A DNA stretch of 64,000 nucleotides from Mucor racemosus (GCA_027405735.1 JAPEHQ010000004.1:1550001-1614000), one strand, 5' to 3'; positions 23,653 through 35,578 are shown, counted from the first letter of the stretch. The notes: a model not told the origin generated them from the sequence alone. Translations and numbers: made by a program.

Positions 23653-24830
23653 TGCTACTCGGCATTTTTTGTTTTAGCAAAAAATATTAATTTTTTGTCG
23701 AGATAATTAAAATAATAGTTCATATCACAGCTTAGCCCTATAGTAACGGGGTTCCAAAAATTGATCCGTCGTCGAAATGAACGAAAAATGATCCAAAAAG
23801 AAAAATAGCTTAAATGCTCATGAACTGCAAAGTAAGTCGACCTAGCACACTAAATGGCTCTTGTACAGTTTTGAATTCTGCATGCATCTAAACAAAAATC
23901 AAAAAAAAATTCCACATTAAAGTTTTCGTAAAATGCAATTGAAAGTTTAGAGGTTTTTTAAAGATACACATCACTTTTTATAAGCATATTTAAAATATAA
24001 CTAATGGAGATGATGCGCAAAAATATTATCTATAAATCGAGCTATTTTAAAAATTTTTAGCTGCATGTTTCGTAGAGAAAACAAGATTTTTGTCCAATTT
24101 TTTTTCAGATTCAGAATTTAGGATGAGGGTATACAAGGGGAAAATGGACGCTAGAAATGGAGGTACCTTTTTGTACACATTTTTGAGGATATCTCCACGA
24201 AAAATTAATATTTTGAAAAACTCTAAATTGGATCTGAGAGAGCTCAAGGAGCTTAATGACATGAATGTAAAAAAATGCTGTTCGATTTAATTAATACCTT
24301 GAAACATACTACGGAAATGCCAAAAAAACGAAAAAAAAAATAAAAGTGCTCAGAATTTTTTTATACTCACATATGGTATAAAGCGCTTTAAAACAAGTAA
24401 GTTTTATTATTAAAAAGTGTTAGCATAGCTTAATTTTTCGTAGAGATATGAGGCCTCAAAATTTTTAATTTTTAGCAGTGAAATACGTGTAAAAATCTGT
24501 AACATTAGCACTAAAAAAGCTATACCATTTGCAAAAAATAGGATGTTTTCGGATACTTGTTTTTGGATTAAATTTGAACATCTCAGGTACATTAACATAT
24601 AATATTTTCTTGGTATTATTTAGTGAAAAAAAAAAGTAGAGCAGAGATAAAAAGCGAGACCCAGTTTTTAAGGAAAAAAATAATAAATTTTGGGTACTTT
24701 TGGGCCTTTCGTGAGATATAAAATAGGTTCAAGACCAAATATAATGATGCGACCAATTCAGATTTATTTAAAAGTTTCTAAACTATATTAAAAAGTATTT
24801 AGTATAAGGTAAGCTATAGAAATTAGGGCT
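23653..24830 (+). repeat. RepX copy 2
   Basis: Plus-strand copy. The inverted motif pair is at 23681-23705 and 24190-24214, a 534-bp core identical in length to copy 3. The tail contains TTTCGTGAGATATAAAATA near 24710. The embedded 66-71-aa ORFs overlap on opposite strands and are not conserved as intact frames. Confidence 0.8.
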
Positions 24831-24839
24831 CGCTCCGAT

Positions 24840-25240
24840 TTTGAAGATAAATGACTGTAAATCTCCGGTCCAACAAAGAATACAGGAACATGAACCTTAA
24901 ATCATGTCGATCGATGTGCTCTATGTGATGGTCCACAAATTCTCACATGGACTTACATGGTGTTTCTAAAAAGTTTGATTGTGCTTTTACTTTAAAGCCA
25001 TTATTCATTATAGCGTATTACAAGACATTGTTTGAAAGTAAGACTAATAATAGGCAATATGTATATACACATACATATATACATATAATTTAAAGGCATT
25101 GCATATGTTTACATTCTTATTTCAGAAGCTTCAAAAAAACGAAAATGTTTTAATTTTTACTGGTCATTTAAAATATATACACTATTTATGCGGCGAGTGG
25201 CAATATTGGTAATGCGAGTTGATGAGTAATATGATTGTAA

Positions 25241-25276
<36 letters not shown>

Positions 25277-25574
25277 ATGAATGGAATAAATCTTCTTTAT
25301 TTTTTTATCCGAGTATTTATGTAATTATATATATACATGTACCTGAATCAGGAACAAATAAAAAAAGAACAGACAGAAATGAAACTGCACAATGATATTT
25401 ATAAAATGACAATAGATATTTTAATATTCGCTAAACAGATTTTTTATTGGTTTATTGGATAAGCTATTTATAATAAATAATATGGAGAAAGTAGTAAGGG
25501 AGATTGATAAAAAAAGATAGAGAGAGAGGGAGAGAGAGAGAGAGAGAGAGAGAGGGAAACAGGGTATAAGCTAA
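24840..25574. other. Intergenic with simple repeats
   Basis: Contains a poly-T run of about 26 nt (25251-25276) and a GA-rich tract (about 25517-25556) close to the 3' end of the Zn2Cys6 gene. No gene was recognised. Confidence 0.5.
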
Positions 25575-26567
25575 TCAATAGACATTGGGATGGCCACCGG
25601 CAGTGTACTGTTGTTGTGCTGTTGTGGTGGCAGTAGTAGGTCTATAAAAAGCAGAAGGCTTTGTTGACGTTGTAGGATAATCCAATTTGATATTCTCATT
25701 ATTCAATAATGCTTGAATTGTATTGATTTTTGGAGAAGAATTTGAACAAATGGAAGAAGTAGTAGAAGTGGATGATGACTCTGATAAAGAAGGTTGATAA
25801 TTGTGTGGTGGTGGAAGACGAACATCTACCACTTCAACCTCGTCAAACTTTCTTTTTTGTGTTTGTGTTTGTGTTTGTGTTTGTGATTGCCGGTAATTAT
25901 AGCCGTCGTCGTCATTTTGGTAATCGCCGTAATACGGACCGGAATGATGAACTTGCATATTCCGTTGTTCGACTGGAACAAAAGCGGATCTTTGTTGGTA
26001 TTGATGAGGAGGAAGAGGATGTTGTGAATATTGGTGAGGATATTGTTGATATTGTTGTTGCTGTTGCTGCTGTTGTTGCTGTTGTTGCTTTAACAGTATT
26101 TGTAATATATCTTCAATTACACCAAGACGATTTTCAATGGCTTGAATAGTTGTATTTGATTTATCATTTGATGGAGGCTGTTGCTTTCGCTGTTGCTGCT
26201 GTTGCTGTTGCTGCTGTTGATAATAACGAGACGCTTGCTGATGCTGTTGCGATTGAGGAGGAATAGATGGAGCAGATGTAGATGTAGATGTAGTAGTGGT
26301 AGTAGTAATAGTAGCAGTAGTAGTAGGAGGAGAAGAAGAAGAGGCGGCAAGCGGACGATTATTTGATGGTCTTGCTTTTGGAGAATTTGAATATTTACAA
26401 TCCATGTTGGTTTTAATACATCCAGCACAAGGTTTTTCTCCATTACACTTTGTTTTCTTCCGACGGCATTCACTGCAAGCGCTAACCACCTTGAGTCTTT
26501 TGCGTCTAGTTTTATCAATGGGCAATTGAACAGCTTTGGGATCTACCATTTCAGTTGAATTGTACAT
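25575..26567 (-). CDS. Zn2Cys6 (GAL4-type) transcription factor
   Basis: Fungal binuclear zinc-cluster DNA-binding protein of 330 aa in a single exon. The cluster is C31-X2-C34-X6-C41-X5-C47-X2-C50-X6-C57, preceded by a basic stretch (TRRKRLKV) and followed by a Ser/Thr/Pro-rich linker. Two long Gln tracts (about residues 116-130 and 160-180) and a Gln/Thr repeat follow. A Leu-rich segment between them (IENRLGVIEDILQILLKQ) may be a short coiled-coil dimerisation helix. No fungal_trans domain is visible, so the protein is shorter than most members. The start is the ATG at 26567, with M7 an alternative. Targets are unknown. The overlapping antisense ORFs are translations of the CAG/TTG repeats. 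Confidence 0.85.
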   Translation of the reverse strand: MYNSTEMVDPKAVQLPIDKTRRKRLKVVSACSECRRKKTKCNGEKPCAGCIKTNMDCKYSNSPKARPSNNRPLAASSSSPPTTTATITTTTTTSTSTSAPSIPPQSQQHQQASRYYQQQQQQQQQQRKQQPPSNDKSNTTIQAIENRLGVIEDILQILLKQQQQQQQQQQQQYQQYPHQYSQHPLPPHQYQQRSAFVPVEQRNMQVHHSGPYYGDYQNDDDGYNYRQSQTQTQTQTQKRKFDEVEVVDVRLPPPHNYQPSLSESSSTSTTSSICSNSSPKINTIQALLNNENIKLDYPTTSTKPSAFYRPTTATTTAQQQYTAGGHPNVY

Positions 26568-27387
26568 TTGATGATATTATTTTTTTTTATTTAAATAAGA
26601 AGGAATGGATTAAAGGAGAGTATTGTATGTGTAGAAAAATAAATAAATAAAAAAAAAAAAAGAAGTTATAAAGAAAAAGAAGAAGAAAATCAAGGGCAAG
26701 GTTAAGTTTATATCTTAATTTTATTTAAGGGGAGCAACAACGTGGATGTGGGAATACGAAAAAACCAAAGGAGGACATGAGGAACGTTCATTATCATTTT
26801 TTTTTTTTAAATGAGCTCATCATACAATAAAATTTACAGCCGTTTCGTTCCACCATCTATCATGTGTTTATTGCTATACTTTATACTTGTTTTTTGTGTA
26901 TTATTTTTAAATGAAATGTTTGATAGATGTTTAAAGTAGCATTTTTAAAAGAAGAAAAAAGTGCTTCGGAGAAACTCAGTTGTACAAGCGAAATACACTT
27001 TTCTTGGTGACATGTATTGTTATCGTATCAATCTTTGTGTATACAAAAGATGCCACTCTTTTCTTTCTTCCTGCAGGTCTTAATTCAAATTCGGATATAA
27101 CTGATTAATTTCATCTTTTTGCTCGGTATTCTTTTTCATTTATCATCCGGAACTTAACATTTGAATGTTGAATATCAAGGATAAAATGTCGCCGAACGTA
27201 CCTGTTTTTTAAAGTTGAAAAGGAGATGCATATCAGGGAATAGATGAATAACTAGTGACCGTCCCGGCTTTGATATCCGTTCCAAAATCATGTTTCCAAA
27301 ATGCATTAATAATCCAAATCAACATCTATTTTCTCTTTTATTTTCCTCTTTCTTTTTTCCTGTTACTAACAAAAAACACCAGCAAAC
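26568..27387. other. Divergent intergenic region, Zn2Cys6 gene / methyltransferase
   Basis: Roughly 820 bp between two divergent starts. It contains A-rich and T-rich tracts near 26640-26700 and 26800. It probably holds both promoters, but no specific sites were recognised. Confidence 0.5.
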
Positions 27388-28311
27388 ATGGGAGAAGAAT
27401 TAAAGCAAAATATTGGTATGCAGTTGCTATTGATTTAATATCTTTTATTCACATTTAAAGAAAGATTGGGAGAACAAGTGGCAAACTGGCAATACTCAAT
27501 GGGATGCAGGAAAACCAAGCCCTGCGCTCATTGACTTGGTTGAAAATGAAGAAACTAAAAAATTAATTCCTGAGCACGGACTAGGATTAGTTCCGGGTTG
27601 CGGATCAGGTAACTAGTAAAAAAACACGAGTTGATACACTTTATTTATACATGCTGGTTTTTAGGTTATGATGTTGTATTTTTAGCTAGTAAAGATAGAC
27701 ATATGACTGGAATGGATTTTAGTCAAACTTGCGTTGATAAGTTATTCAAGGTATAATGAATTGGTATATCGTATGATGAGAAATATCTAAAAGGAATGAT
27801 TATAGGATCATCCAAATGCATCTGTCGATAATTATGATTTTAAATGTGCTGATTTTTATAAATTCGAGGCACCTGAGGAAGGATATTCTCTCGCTTATGA
27901 TTATACGTAAGTTATATGGTTTAAAACTAATTCTGTATTGTGTTAAAAATAAAACTTCTGTAGATTCCTTTGTGCTATGGATCTTCATATGCGCCCTGCT
28001 TGGGCAAAGAAATACAGCGAAATCATTAAAAAAGATGGTATTTTGATTACATTGATGTACCCTATTGATGAGCACGAGGGTGGACCTCCTTTTGCAGTAA
28101 ATGAACAATTGTAAGTTTTGTGTGTAACTTTTTAATACGGAAGCGGAAATAATGCCTTGGGAAAGAGAAAAAAAAAAACTAATACAAATATAACAACAAC
28201 AGGTACAAAGATTTATTGTCTGCTAATTTCGATCTCATTTTTATCAAAGATGCCGTTGGACATCCATCAAGAATTGGTAAAGAAAAGATTGCTGTTTGGA
28301 AGAGAAAATAA
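27388..28311 (+). CDS. TPMT-family S-adenosylmethionine methyltransferase
   Basis: Small-molecule thiol/halide-type methyltransferase related to thiopurine and plant thiocyanate methyltransferases. Six exons: 27388-27415, 27465-27608, 27665-27750, 27806-27906, 27964-28110 and 28203-28311, giving 204 aa. Family landmarks: [20 protein letters not shown] at the N-terminus (substrate/SAM lid), motif [16 protein letters not shown], acidic MDFSQ after strand 2, the motif DFYKFE, and the C-terminal [20 protein letters not shown]. Exon 2 starts after TTTAAAGAAAG at 27464; the nearer AG would break the family frame. The natural substrate cannot be inferred. It converges with TRM5, with stops 10 bp apart. 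Confidence 0.88.
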
Positions 28312-28321
28312 AGTAGATTTT
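28312..28321. terminator. Convergent 3'-end junction
   Basis: Only 10 bp separate the stop codons of the methyltransferase (+) and TRM5 (-), so their 3' UTRs must overlap. Sequences on each side are T/A-rich, but no single poly-A signal can be assigned. Confidence 0.4.
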
Positions 28322-29985
28322 TTATTCTATACGAGGTGCTTTTTGGGCTTCTAATGTTGATGGTGTTGTTTCTTCTAATTTACGTTTTTCACTATTAAAA
28401 ATAATGTATTAATAAAATTGTAATTTAAACAGCCATTCTAAAATCACCTGTTATTGTGAGACACGGGTGTGGCAGCAAATGCAATGTCAGAACTTAACGG
28501 AAAGGAAATACAATACATGTCTTTTTTAGGTGCAACATTGCGAACCCAATGGACTGAACTCTTGCTAATATCTGGCTTACCACCCATAATTTGACCAACA
28601 CGCTATTACGAAAAATTTAATTACTATACATGTACACACACGCGCGCAAAGCACGCATACTTCACTTACTTCTGAAATATCTTGCATAGCATCAGTACTT
28701 TTTGTGAAACAATGACAATGAATCATAGGCAATTTAGCACGAGCACTTGCGTTGAACAAATCTTTTTGGTCATGATAAAGACCACGGAATGCATCTAAAA
28801 ATTCAATGGCTGTAGCAGGTAGATTCATTACGAAATGATCAAATGTTTTCCATTCATTTGTACTGGTAGCTTGTAAATCTTTCACTGCTTGTCTAATAAA
28901 TGCACGACCATCCATATTATAAGGGAAAATACCGCTATTAATCTTGTTGTATTTAATGTTTTCCTTCATGTATTCATATGAAGAGGGATTCAAATCATTG
29001 GCATACACAATAGATCCTCTCTTTGCTGCTGGTAATGCAAATGGACCCACACCAGCAAAAACATCACACACAAATTCATTAGGTTTAAACAATTGAACAA
29101 GACGATCGTGTTCTGTGTGTAACCGAGAATTCCAATACACTTTTGAGAAATCAAACTTGAATTTGCATCCACTTTCTTTCTATCTTACGGTGGTTATTAT
29201 TTCTAAAATGTCACCGGATGCATAAATCACTTACAACTTCTGTAACCATATCGTCTTTACCAGCTAAAATTTCCATCTTGAAAAATCTAAATGTTGTATC
29301 TATACTGTTTGTCTTGTTTACAACAGTGGTGATATTTTTGTTTTTCTACAATGTATATAGACTGATTAAATAGACGATATAATAAATAAACCATGCAATC
29401 TTACATCTAAAATAACTTGGCCGATCAAATTCTTCCATGGATAATAGTGCTCACGCAAATTCATATGAGCAATGTGTCCAACTTGAGTAAAAGAAGCAGG
29501 AATATCAGTCGAGTCTTCTGGCATTACAGAATGAAAGATTTGTTCAGCTGTCCAAAAATCATAATTCAGTTCCATATCATGTTGAACTAGGCTCCAGTCA
29601 TGCTGTAAAAGTAAATCCAACTTTTCTTTTGGTAAATCATCTATATATCCAAATGTTTAATCATTTTTGACTCCTTGTTTACAAGACGCTATGTTTTACC
29701 GGCTTTTTGTAAATCAAGGTTCAATAATATCAATTTAGTTTCTTTTGATGATGGATCAGGTTCAACATTGCGAAGTCTAGGCTGATTAAATAAATCACTA
29801 AGTCAACAAGTATTAGTTTTTTATTATTTTGATATAAAAACAAAAACACACTCTGCAAAGGATTTCTTGGCAAGGCCAACTTGTTTAACTGGAACTTTAA
29901 TAGCCAATGTATTGATTACTTTCTTGAATACAGAACGTTCAAGTTCTATCATTCCTCTATGAAGAGGGGGTGTAATAATATTCAT
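28322..29985 (-). CDS. TRM5: tRNA (guanine37-N1)-methyltransferase Trm5
   Basis: Makes m1G37 next to the anticodon of tRNAs in cytoplasm/nucleus and mitochondria, preventing frameshifting. Seven exons: 29985-29852, 29797-29700, 29640-29405, 29345-29235, 29179-28670, 28602-28448 and 28391-28322, giving 437 aa. Landmarks: MNIITPPLHRGM, GHIAHMNLREHYYPWKNLIG, FDFSKVYWNSRLHTEH, SAM motif DVFAGVGPFALPAAKRG, NDLNP, and NLPATAIEFLDAF. The terminal exon adds SEKRKLEETTPST. If the last intron (donor GTGATT) were not removed, the protein would stop at HNNR. Intron 1 uses donor GTGTGT and acceptor ACTTAG, chosen because it gives FADDLFNQPRLRNVEP, matching the family. Confidence 0.92.
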
Positions 29986-30247
29986 TATTATTCGATTATA
30001 ATACAAAATAAAAAGCGAAAAGGATTTTTTTCTTTTTTTGTGTATCAATTCAAAAAAAAATTGATTGGTATCCCCCCCGCTTCACTGGATGCTGGGAAGG
30101 CTTATTTATGCCTTGAATTTTGAGTCTCACTGATAAAATCAAACAAAATCAGATTAACGCTTGCTCCCATTTTTATTTTATTTTAAAAATGCAACAACAA
30201 TAATAAAACTAAGATATGTCACTAATGGGTGGATATGGTGCACTAGG

Positions 30248-30458
30248 TCAAGCTGGTGCACCAGGTGGAATTTGTCCCTTAGGTGGATCTGGTCTCTTAG
30301 ATGGACCTTTTGGTTTTTTTGAGGGTGATGGTCCAAGAAGACCACTAATAAGATTACCAAGAAGACCAGCCGCTTCATTTTTTTTTGCTGGGGGCAGCTT
30401 GAATAGAACCGAAAAGTGCAGCAAGGAATATCAGGCAGATGAGGAATTTTACTTGCAT
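30248..30458 (-). pseudogene. Small secreted Pro-rich peptide with apparent A9 frameshift
   Basis: From the ATG at 30458 the peptide opens with a clear signal sequence (MQVKFLICLIFLAALFGSIQ, then AAPS). It meets an A9 run directly followed by TGA, giving only 27 aa. With eight A the frame continues as NEAAGLLGNLISGLLGPSPS and a Lys/Pro-rich tail ending GQIPPGAPA, stop at 30248, about 69 aa. Signal peptide and tail belong together by position and composition, so one extra A is present. Causes could be assembly error, mutation or transcriptional slippage. The neighbour at 31332-31601 begins with a similar signal peptide (MQIKLFLSL). Confidence 0.6.
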
Positions 30459-31331
30459 TTTGGTGGTAAAAAGTGTGAATAAGGAATTAAACATTCTATA
30501 TACTCGAAATAACATATCTAAAATAACGAATATATACTAGTGTATTGTTCGTCATGCAGAAAGTGCATATAAAATAGATATGGATCCATGCTACTTGCAA
30601 TCAATTTACCATGTCGATGCAATAATTAATCATTTATAAACTTTATTTGCATGTGTCATGTAGATCAATAAAAAGATCAACTATATACATACATATTGCT
30701 CATGACGGTATAATAAAATACACATTGTAAGTATTTATTAACATCTACAAGCTATAGAGCAATAGATGTGAACCATTGACAAAACCATGTAAAATACAAT
30801 CTATAATACTTTGATCTACATGTTAACGCAATGGACATTTGAGCCTAGCTAATCAATGGTGCATTTGCATACATAAAAATGCAGTTACATAACTCGGATA
30901 CTAAAGAGCACAAAAGAATAGTGAAACGGTTAAAAGTTTACTTGATAGAATATAATAGTGCAGCAGTATATATACAAAGTTGGCTAATATACAATGCATT
31001 GAGTGTGTTTGCCAATGATACAAGGTAATATCACTCACCTTAAGCATCATATACCGCTTGAACAACCGTTATTTAAATTTTGATGATATGCAACTTACTT
31101 TTTAATTGCTTAACGAACCCAAATTAAGGTTGATCTCTCGATAAGAACGTATATACAATATTTGAAATTAAAGCCGTATGATATATATATATATATATAT
31201 TATATAATTCTTCTTCAAAGCAAAGAAATACAGGAATGTTTATTTATTTTTTATGATATTCAATAGACTTAATACAGAGGCTGTTTCTTTTTTTTTTATT
31301 CATCCAGATCATGAACATTGAAATACTTCAA
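30459..31331. other. Intergenic, nothing recognised
   Basis: AT-rich spacer with a TA dinucleotide run (about 31177-31205). No gene was seen. It probably includes the promoter of the Pro-rich peptide. Confidence 0.5.
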
Positions 31332-31601
31332 TTAATTATCAAGAACATTGCCTAAACCAAGACCATCATCTAAAATACCATCACCAAGACCATCACCAAG
31401 ACCATCACCAAGACCATCACCAAGGCCATCACCAAGACCATCACCAAGGCCATCACCAAGGCCATCACCAAGGCCATCACCAAGGCTATCACCAAGGACA
31501 TCACCAATCTCACGTGCTTGGAGATCATTCACTGGAGCTGCAACGACAGTACCAATCAGGCAAACAATGGGAATAAGGCTGAGAAAGAGTTTAATTTGCA
31601 T
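31332..31601 (-). CDS. Small secreted GDGL-repeat peptide
   Basis: 89 aa, single exon. An N-terminal signal peptide (MQIKLFLSLIPIVCLIGTVV, then AAP) is followed by LQAREIGDVLGDS. About ten tandem copies of the tetrapeptide GDGL follow, encoded by a 12-bp DNA repeat, with an acidic tail (ILDDGLGLGNVLDN). A dibasic-like processing site is not evident. The Asp/Gly periodicity resembles calcium-binding or glycine-loop folds, but no family was recognised. The 12-bp repeat should vary in copy number between strains. The antisense RPSP-repeat ORF is an artefact of the same DNA repeat. Confidence 0.75.
   Translation of the reverse strand: MQIKLFLSLIPIVCLIGTVVAAPVNDLQAREIGDVLGDSLGDGLGDGLGDGLGDGLGDGLGDGLGDGLGDGLGDGILDDGLGLGNVLDN
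31345..31505. repeat. 12-bp tandem repeat encoding GDGL
   Basis: Plus-strand unit CCATCACCAAGA/G repeated about a dozen times with A/G variation at the last base. It is coding on the minus strand. Confidence 0.85.
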
Positions 31602-32804
31602 CTTTTGTATATGTATTTGTGTATTTTGATGTTTTTAAAAAGAAAAGCAGGATTAAAGAAATATTCTTTGCTTATTTATACTTTTCTGCAAAACGACAAA
31701 ATAGTTGAATTGTTCTAATAGTAGCTTTAGGTGCATTACAAATCAGCCAAATAAGAATTGTATTTTACACCACGTAGTCTACTAATTATTATATACTAGT
31801 GTTTATTCACTTTTTCTGTATATAAAACAATTGTCAAGTGCATACATTGCATAGCTTGTGTTTATATCATTAAAATATCTCTCGTTACAATTAAAATATG
31901 AATTGAAGTTATTGCGGGAATTGTTGCCAACTGCAAAAAGAAGACTCTAGTACAGATTTATAACCATCAGTGTTTTATATCAAAATCGACCAGTATGCAA
32001 TGCCGGATGCCATGCAATTGTTTTGTTTTCCAAATAGGTATCGTGATATACAAAGAAGCCGAACAAAATTCAAAAAAGGCGAAATTATTTTGTAGATCCC
32101 TCCTTTATTTCTTGAGATTAAAGACTCTATACTATCTTTTTAAAGGATTTTCCCAGACATTTTACATTGATAAATCAAGTTAAACACCATTGAATAACAA
32201 TCTTGGATACCTGAGCTATGTCTATGATTATTTTTGTAGACAATAGAAAGTTTAGATGTCTGGATCGAGTTGACATTTCAGAGCAGTATTTGGGTTTTTG
32301 ACACCCGTTTGCAATGACATGCAATTGGGAAAATTGAAAGCAGGTGTAACAAAAACAAAAAATATTAGAGAACCCTTTATATGCTCATAACTGTTTTAAA
32401 TAGGTACATTAGTTAATTACTTGCTTTTGCATACATTCTAAATCCTTTAAAAAGTCAAGTTAAGGGGCAACGCTATTTCACTTAAGTTGGTTGTACAAAA
32501 TATGAGAAAAAGGGACCTAAAGAAGAAATCTCTATGAAAAAGGTTTGAACAAATCAATATAGATGTTGTGGTAACCTTTTTTTCTGGAAAACCTGTTATA
32601 AAAAAGTTTATTATCAGTAAAGAATTCAGAAATACTGTACAACTGCATAGTAAGTTCCGTAATTGAACCCGGAGTTTTAAGGCGTATACCGTAGTAGTTG
32701 CTCAAGGAATGTCGAGGTAAAAAAAAAAAATTGATAGCAACAATCTTTTTGATAAGCTGGGGGCAAGTTGATCAGCTTTTTCTTTCTTGTAGCTATTCAC
32801 AAAT
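31602..32804. other. Intergenic, nothing recognised
   Basis: 1.2 kb of AT-rich sequence between the secreted peptide and the RNB exoribonuclease. The short ORFs look random, and no repeat family was recognised. Confidence 0.5.
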
Positions 32805-35578
32805 ATGTTGAGAATTTTAGCTCGACAGAGCACTCGACAAATCTTAAAATGTAATAAAATACCCTCATTGGTAATTCGAAATAAACATATTCCTTCAATA
32901 CCAAAATCGCCTGCAATTCAGAAAAATAACCAGGGTAAATCAAATGGTTTTGATCCTATTCCGGTGAATACCGAGCGACTTGTAGAGCTTCCTAAAGTCA
33001 ACCTTGGCGATTATGTAGAAGCTTTTAGGTAAAATAGATAGATTATACAAATTCATTCATATTCACATTGTTTCTCGATAGAAATGGACAGTATAGCGGC
33101 ATGGTTGTTGGACAGAAAGGAACAAGTGGTGGTTTACAGCAATTGACACTTTTACTCCGCAATGGCAAAACCACAACTATTCGCAGTGATAATGTAGCAT
33201 TTTGTTTAAAGGGCTTTGCGAATAGCCAACAAGTATCGCAGACAGTAACTGAACCTACAAATTGGAAAGATGTTGATGCTGATGGACTTTTACAAAACAT
33301 TCCGTCTGCTTATAATCGAGCCATTCAACATTATCAACGTACATTGATCATGACTAAAGGCTCATATCATCTAGGATTAGTTCAGCTTTACCAACATTTT
33401 ACCAAAAATGATACACAAAATGAAGCATCTTTAGATCAATTGGCAGCTGTTGCTTTTAAATCAGATAAACCTACAGAATTGCAACGACATGTCACTTTTC
33501 TTCATTTAGTATCTGATAATATTCATTTCATTCCTACAAGAGATGTACGTGGCTCAGGCAATTGGACAATTCGCTCACAAATTGAATGTGAAAAATTAAC
33601 TCGTATCATTGAATCGATTCGTGGCCGTGATTCATCATATACAGGCTTCTTGTCTCGTATGAAATCTCTTGTTACATTTTATCAAACTCATGCAGATCCG
33701 GTTTTGGGCACATTTTCGAGAACAGCAATTGAATTAGCACCTTCAGTGACAAGTACATTAACAGAATCAGACAAAGAGTACATCAATTTTATTGTAGATT
33801 GGATCAGATCACCTAAAGTTATTGTTGATTCACCTTATGAAGTATTTGTACCCAACATTCTGAAAGCACTGAAATGTTATGATCAGTTGTTTTATGATCG
33901 GTTTTTAGCAATTCGATTCTTAAAAGAGGTTGGCATGTTTAAACCATGGGACAATGTCGGCTTGTTAGAAGATGCAAAGATCGCAGAAGAGTTTATTTGG
34001 TCTAAAGAATCACAAGAAAGTGATAAGAAAATGAAGGCGTATACTGCTTCTTTCTTATCAGACCAAAACATGGCTAGTCAAGATAGATTTGAATCCATTC
34101 GACATGATTTTGGAAATTTACCTGTATATACAATTGACGATCCATCAGCTAAAGAAATTGATGATGGTGTTTCCATTGAACATATTCCAGGGGACAAATC
34201 AGCATGGCTTCATGTGCATATTGCAGATCCAACTACTTATATCGGGCCAAATGATGAGTTAGCTCAACTTACACAGCAAAAAGCACAAACACTTTATTTA
34301 CCAGAACGTCATTTTCCTATGCTACCAGAAGAGCTATCATCAAAAAAATTCAGTTTAGGATCAACAGCACATACAAATAAGGATGGATCACAGTATGCAT
34401 TGACATTTAGTACTAGAATCGACATGAAGGGTAACTTGATTGATTACAAGGTTCGCCCCAGTCTTGTAAAAAACGTAGTAAAAGTGTACTATGATGATTT
34501 AGACGAAATGTTGAAACCTGTAGCTACTGTAACCTACGATCCACTAGTCGATTTAACAAAGAGTTTTTCACATCCATCTACTGATGCATTTGCTCTCAAA
34601 GATGGTCAAAAGCAAGAAAGAAAATCTACTGTTCCTGAAAACGCTAAAAAGGATTTGTTTGAGATTTTCCAAATGGCACAAAAACACAGTGTAAACAGAG
34701 TGACTAACGGTGCCATCAACTTTACAAAACCTTCTCCTGTAATCGAGATATTACCAGATCCGCTTGATTTACCTCAAATTCAATTTACATCACCAAATTA
34801 TGTATCCCATTTACCTGCTGTGCGGGTAACACTTGATAAATCAGCATTTTCACCTGCTAGAAAGATGGTTGCTGAAACCATGATTATGGGTGGTCGCATT
34901 GCTAGTCAATTTGCGCATGCATATGACATACCATTACCGTTCCGTGCTCAAGCATGGAACCCTGACGCATCTAATGCTCAATGCCGTTTAAGAGAAGAAT
35001 TATTAGCAAGCCGTGATCCCATTTCTGGAGTAATTGGAACACAAGATATGGTTAAATACTTGTCCATTCTTCCCCCAAGCACTGTAACCACCAAATCTAA
35101 TTTACCTCATGTTGTTATGGGCATCAATGATGGATATACTCGAGCTACATCACCACTGCGTCGATATATGGATATGGTAGTTCACTGGCAACTCAAATCA
35201 CATTTAATGGGTGAAGCATTGCCATTTTCCAACACTCACTTACAAAATTTGGCATCACGAATCATGAACAGAGAGAAACAGCTTAGTTTGTTGCAACAGA
35301 GAGGTTTGCAGTTTTGGGTGATTAGTTTATTGGATCGCATGCGAGTAGATGGATTTACAGATCGTATGGAATGGAATTGTATTGTTAATATGCCGAATAG
35401 AAATGCTTCAACAGAATTGGGAGGAACAATGGATGTAGCTTCTGGTACTTTGTTGGAAATCGGTGTTCGTGGTCGTATAGAGAGATTAAATAGAAATGTT
35501 GAGGTGGGAGAGGTTGTAAAAGTACGTATATCCAGTTTAGAGCCTGTATCAGGTAGAATCAATTTTGAATTGATTTAG
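32805..35578 (+). CDS. DSS1: RNB-family 3'-5' exoribonuclease, mitochondrial Dss1-like
   Basis: RNase II/RNase R-type hydrolytic exonuclease. The yeast relative Dss1 works with helicase Suv3 as the mitochondrial degradosome. Two exons, 32805-33028 and 33082-35578, joined at an Arg codon, giving 906 aa. The N-terminus (MLRILARQSTRQILKCNKIP) is basic and lacks acids, like a mitochondrial presequence. The catalytic RNB domain carries YTIDDPSAKEIDDGVSIEHI (metal-binding Asp cluster), HVHIADPTTYI, LPERHFPMLPEELSSKKFSL, and YTRATSPLRRYMDMVVHWQL, the conserved C-terminal RNB motif. An S1-like tail (LEIGVRGRIERLNRN...VKVRISSLEP) ends the protein. Length and order match Dss1/RNase R-like proteins. Mitochondrial location is inferred. 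Confidence 0.9.

Noticed and set aside
25772..26529. Leu/Val-rich and Arg/Gly-rich ORFs around the Zn2Cys6 gene
   Set aside because: Shadow frames of CAG and ACA repeats. The real frame has the six-Cys cluster.
31348..31629. RPSP-repeat ORF on the plus strand
   Set aside because: Antisense reading of the GDGL-coding 12-bp repeat. The minus strand has the signal peptide.
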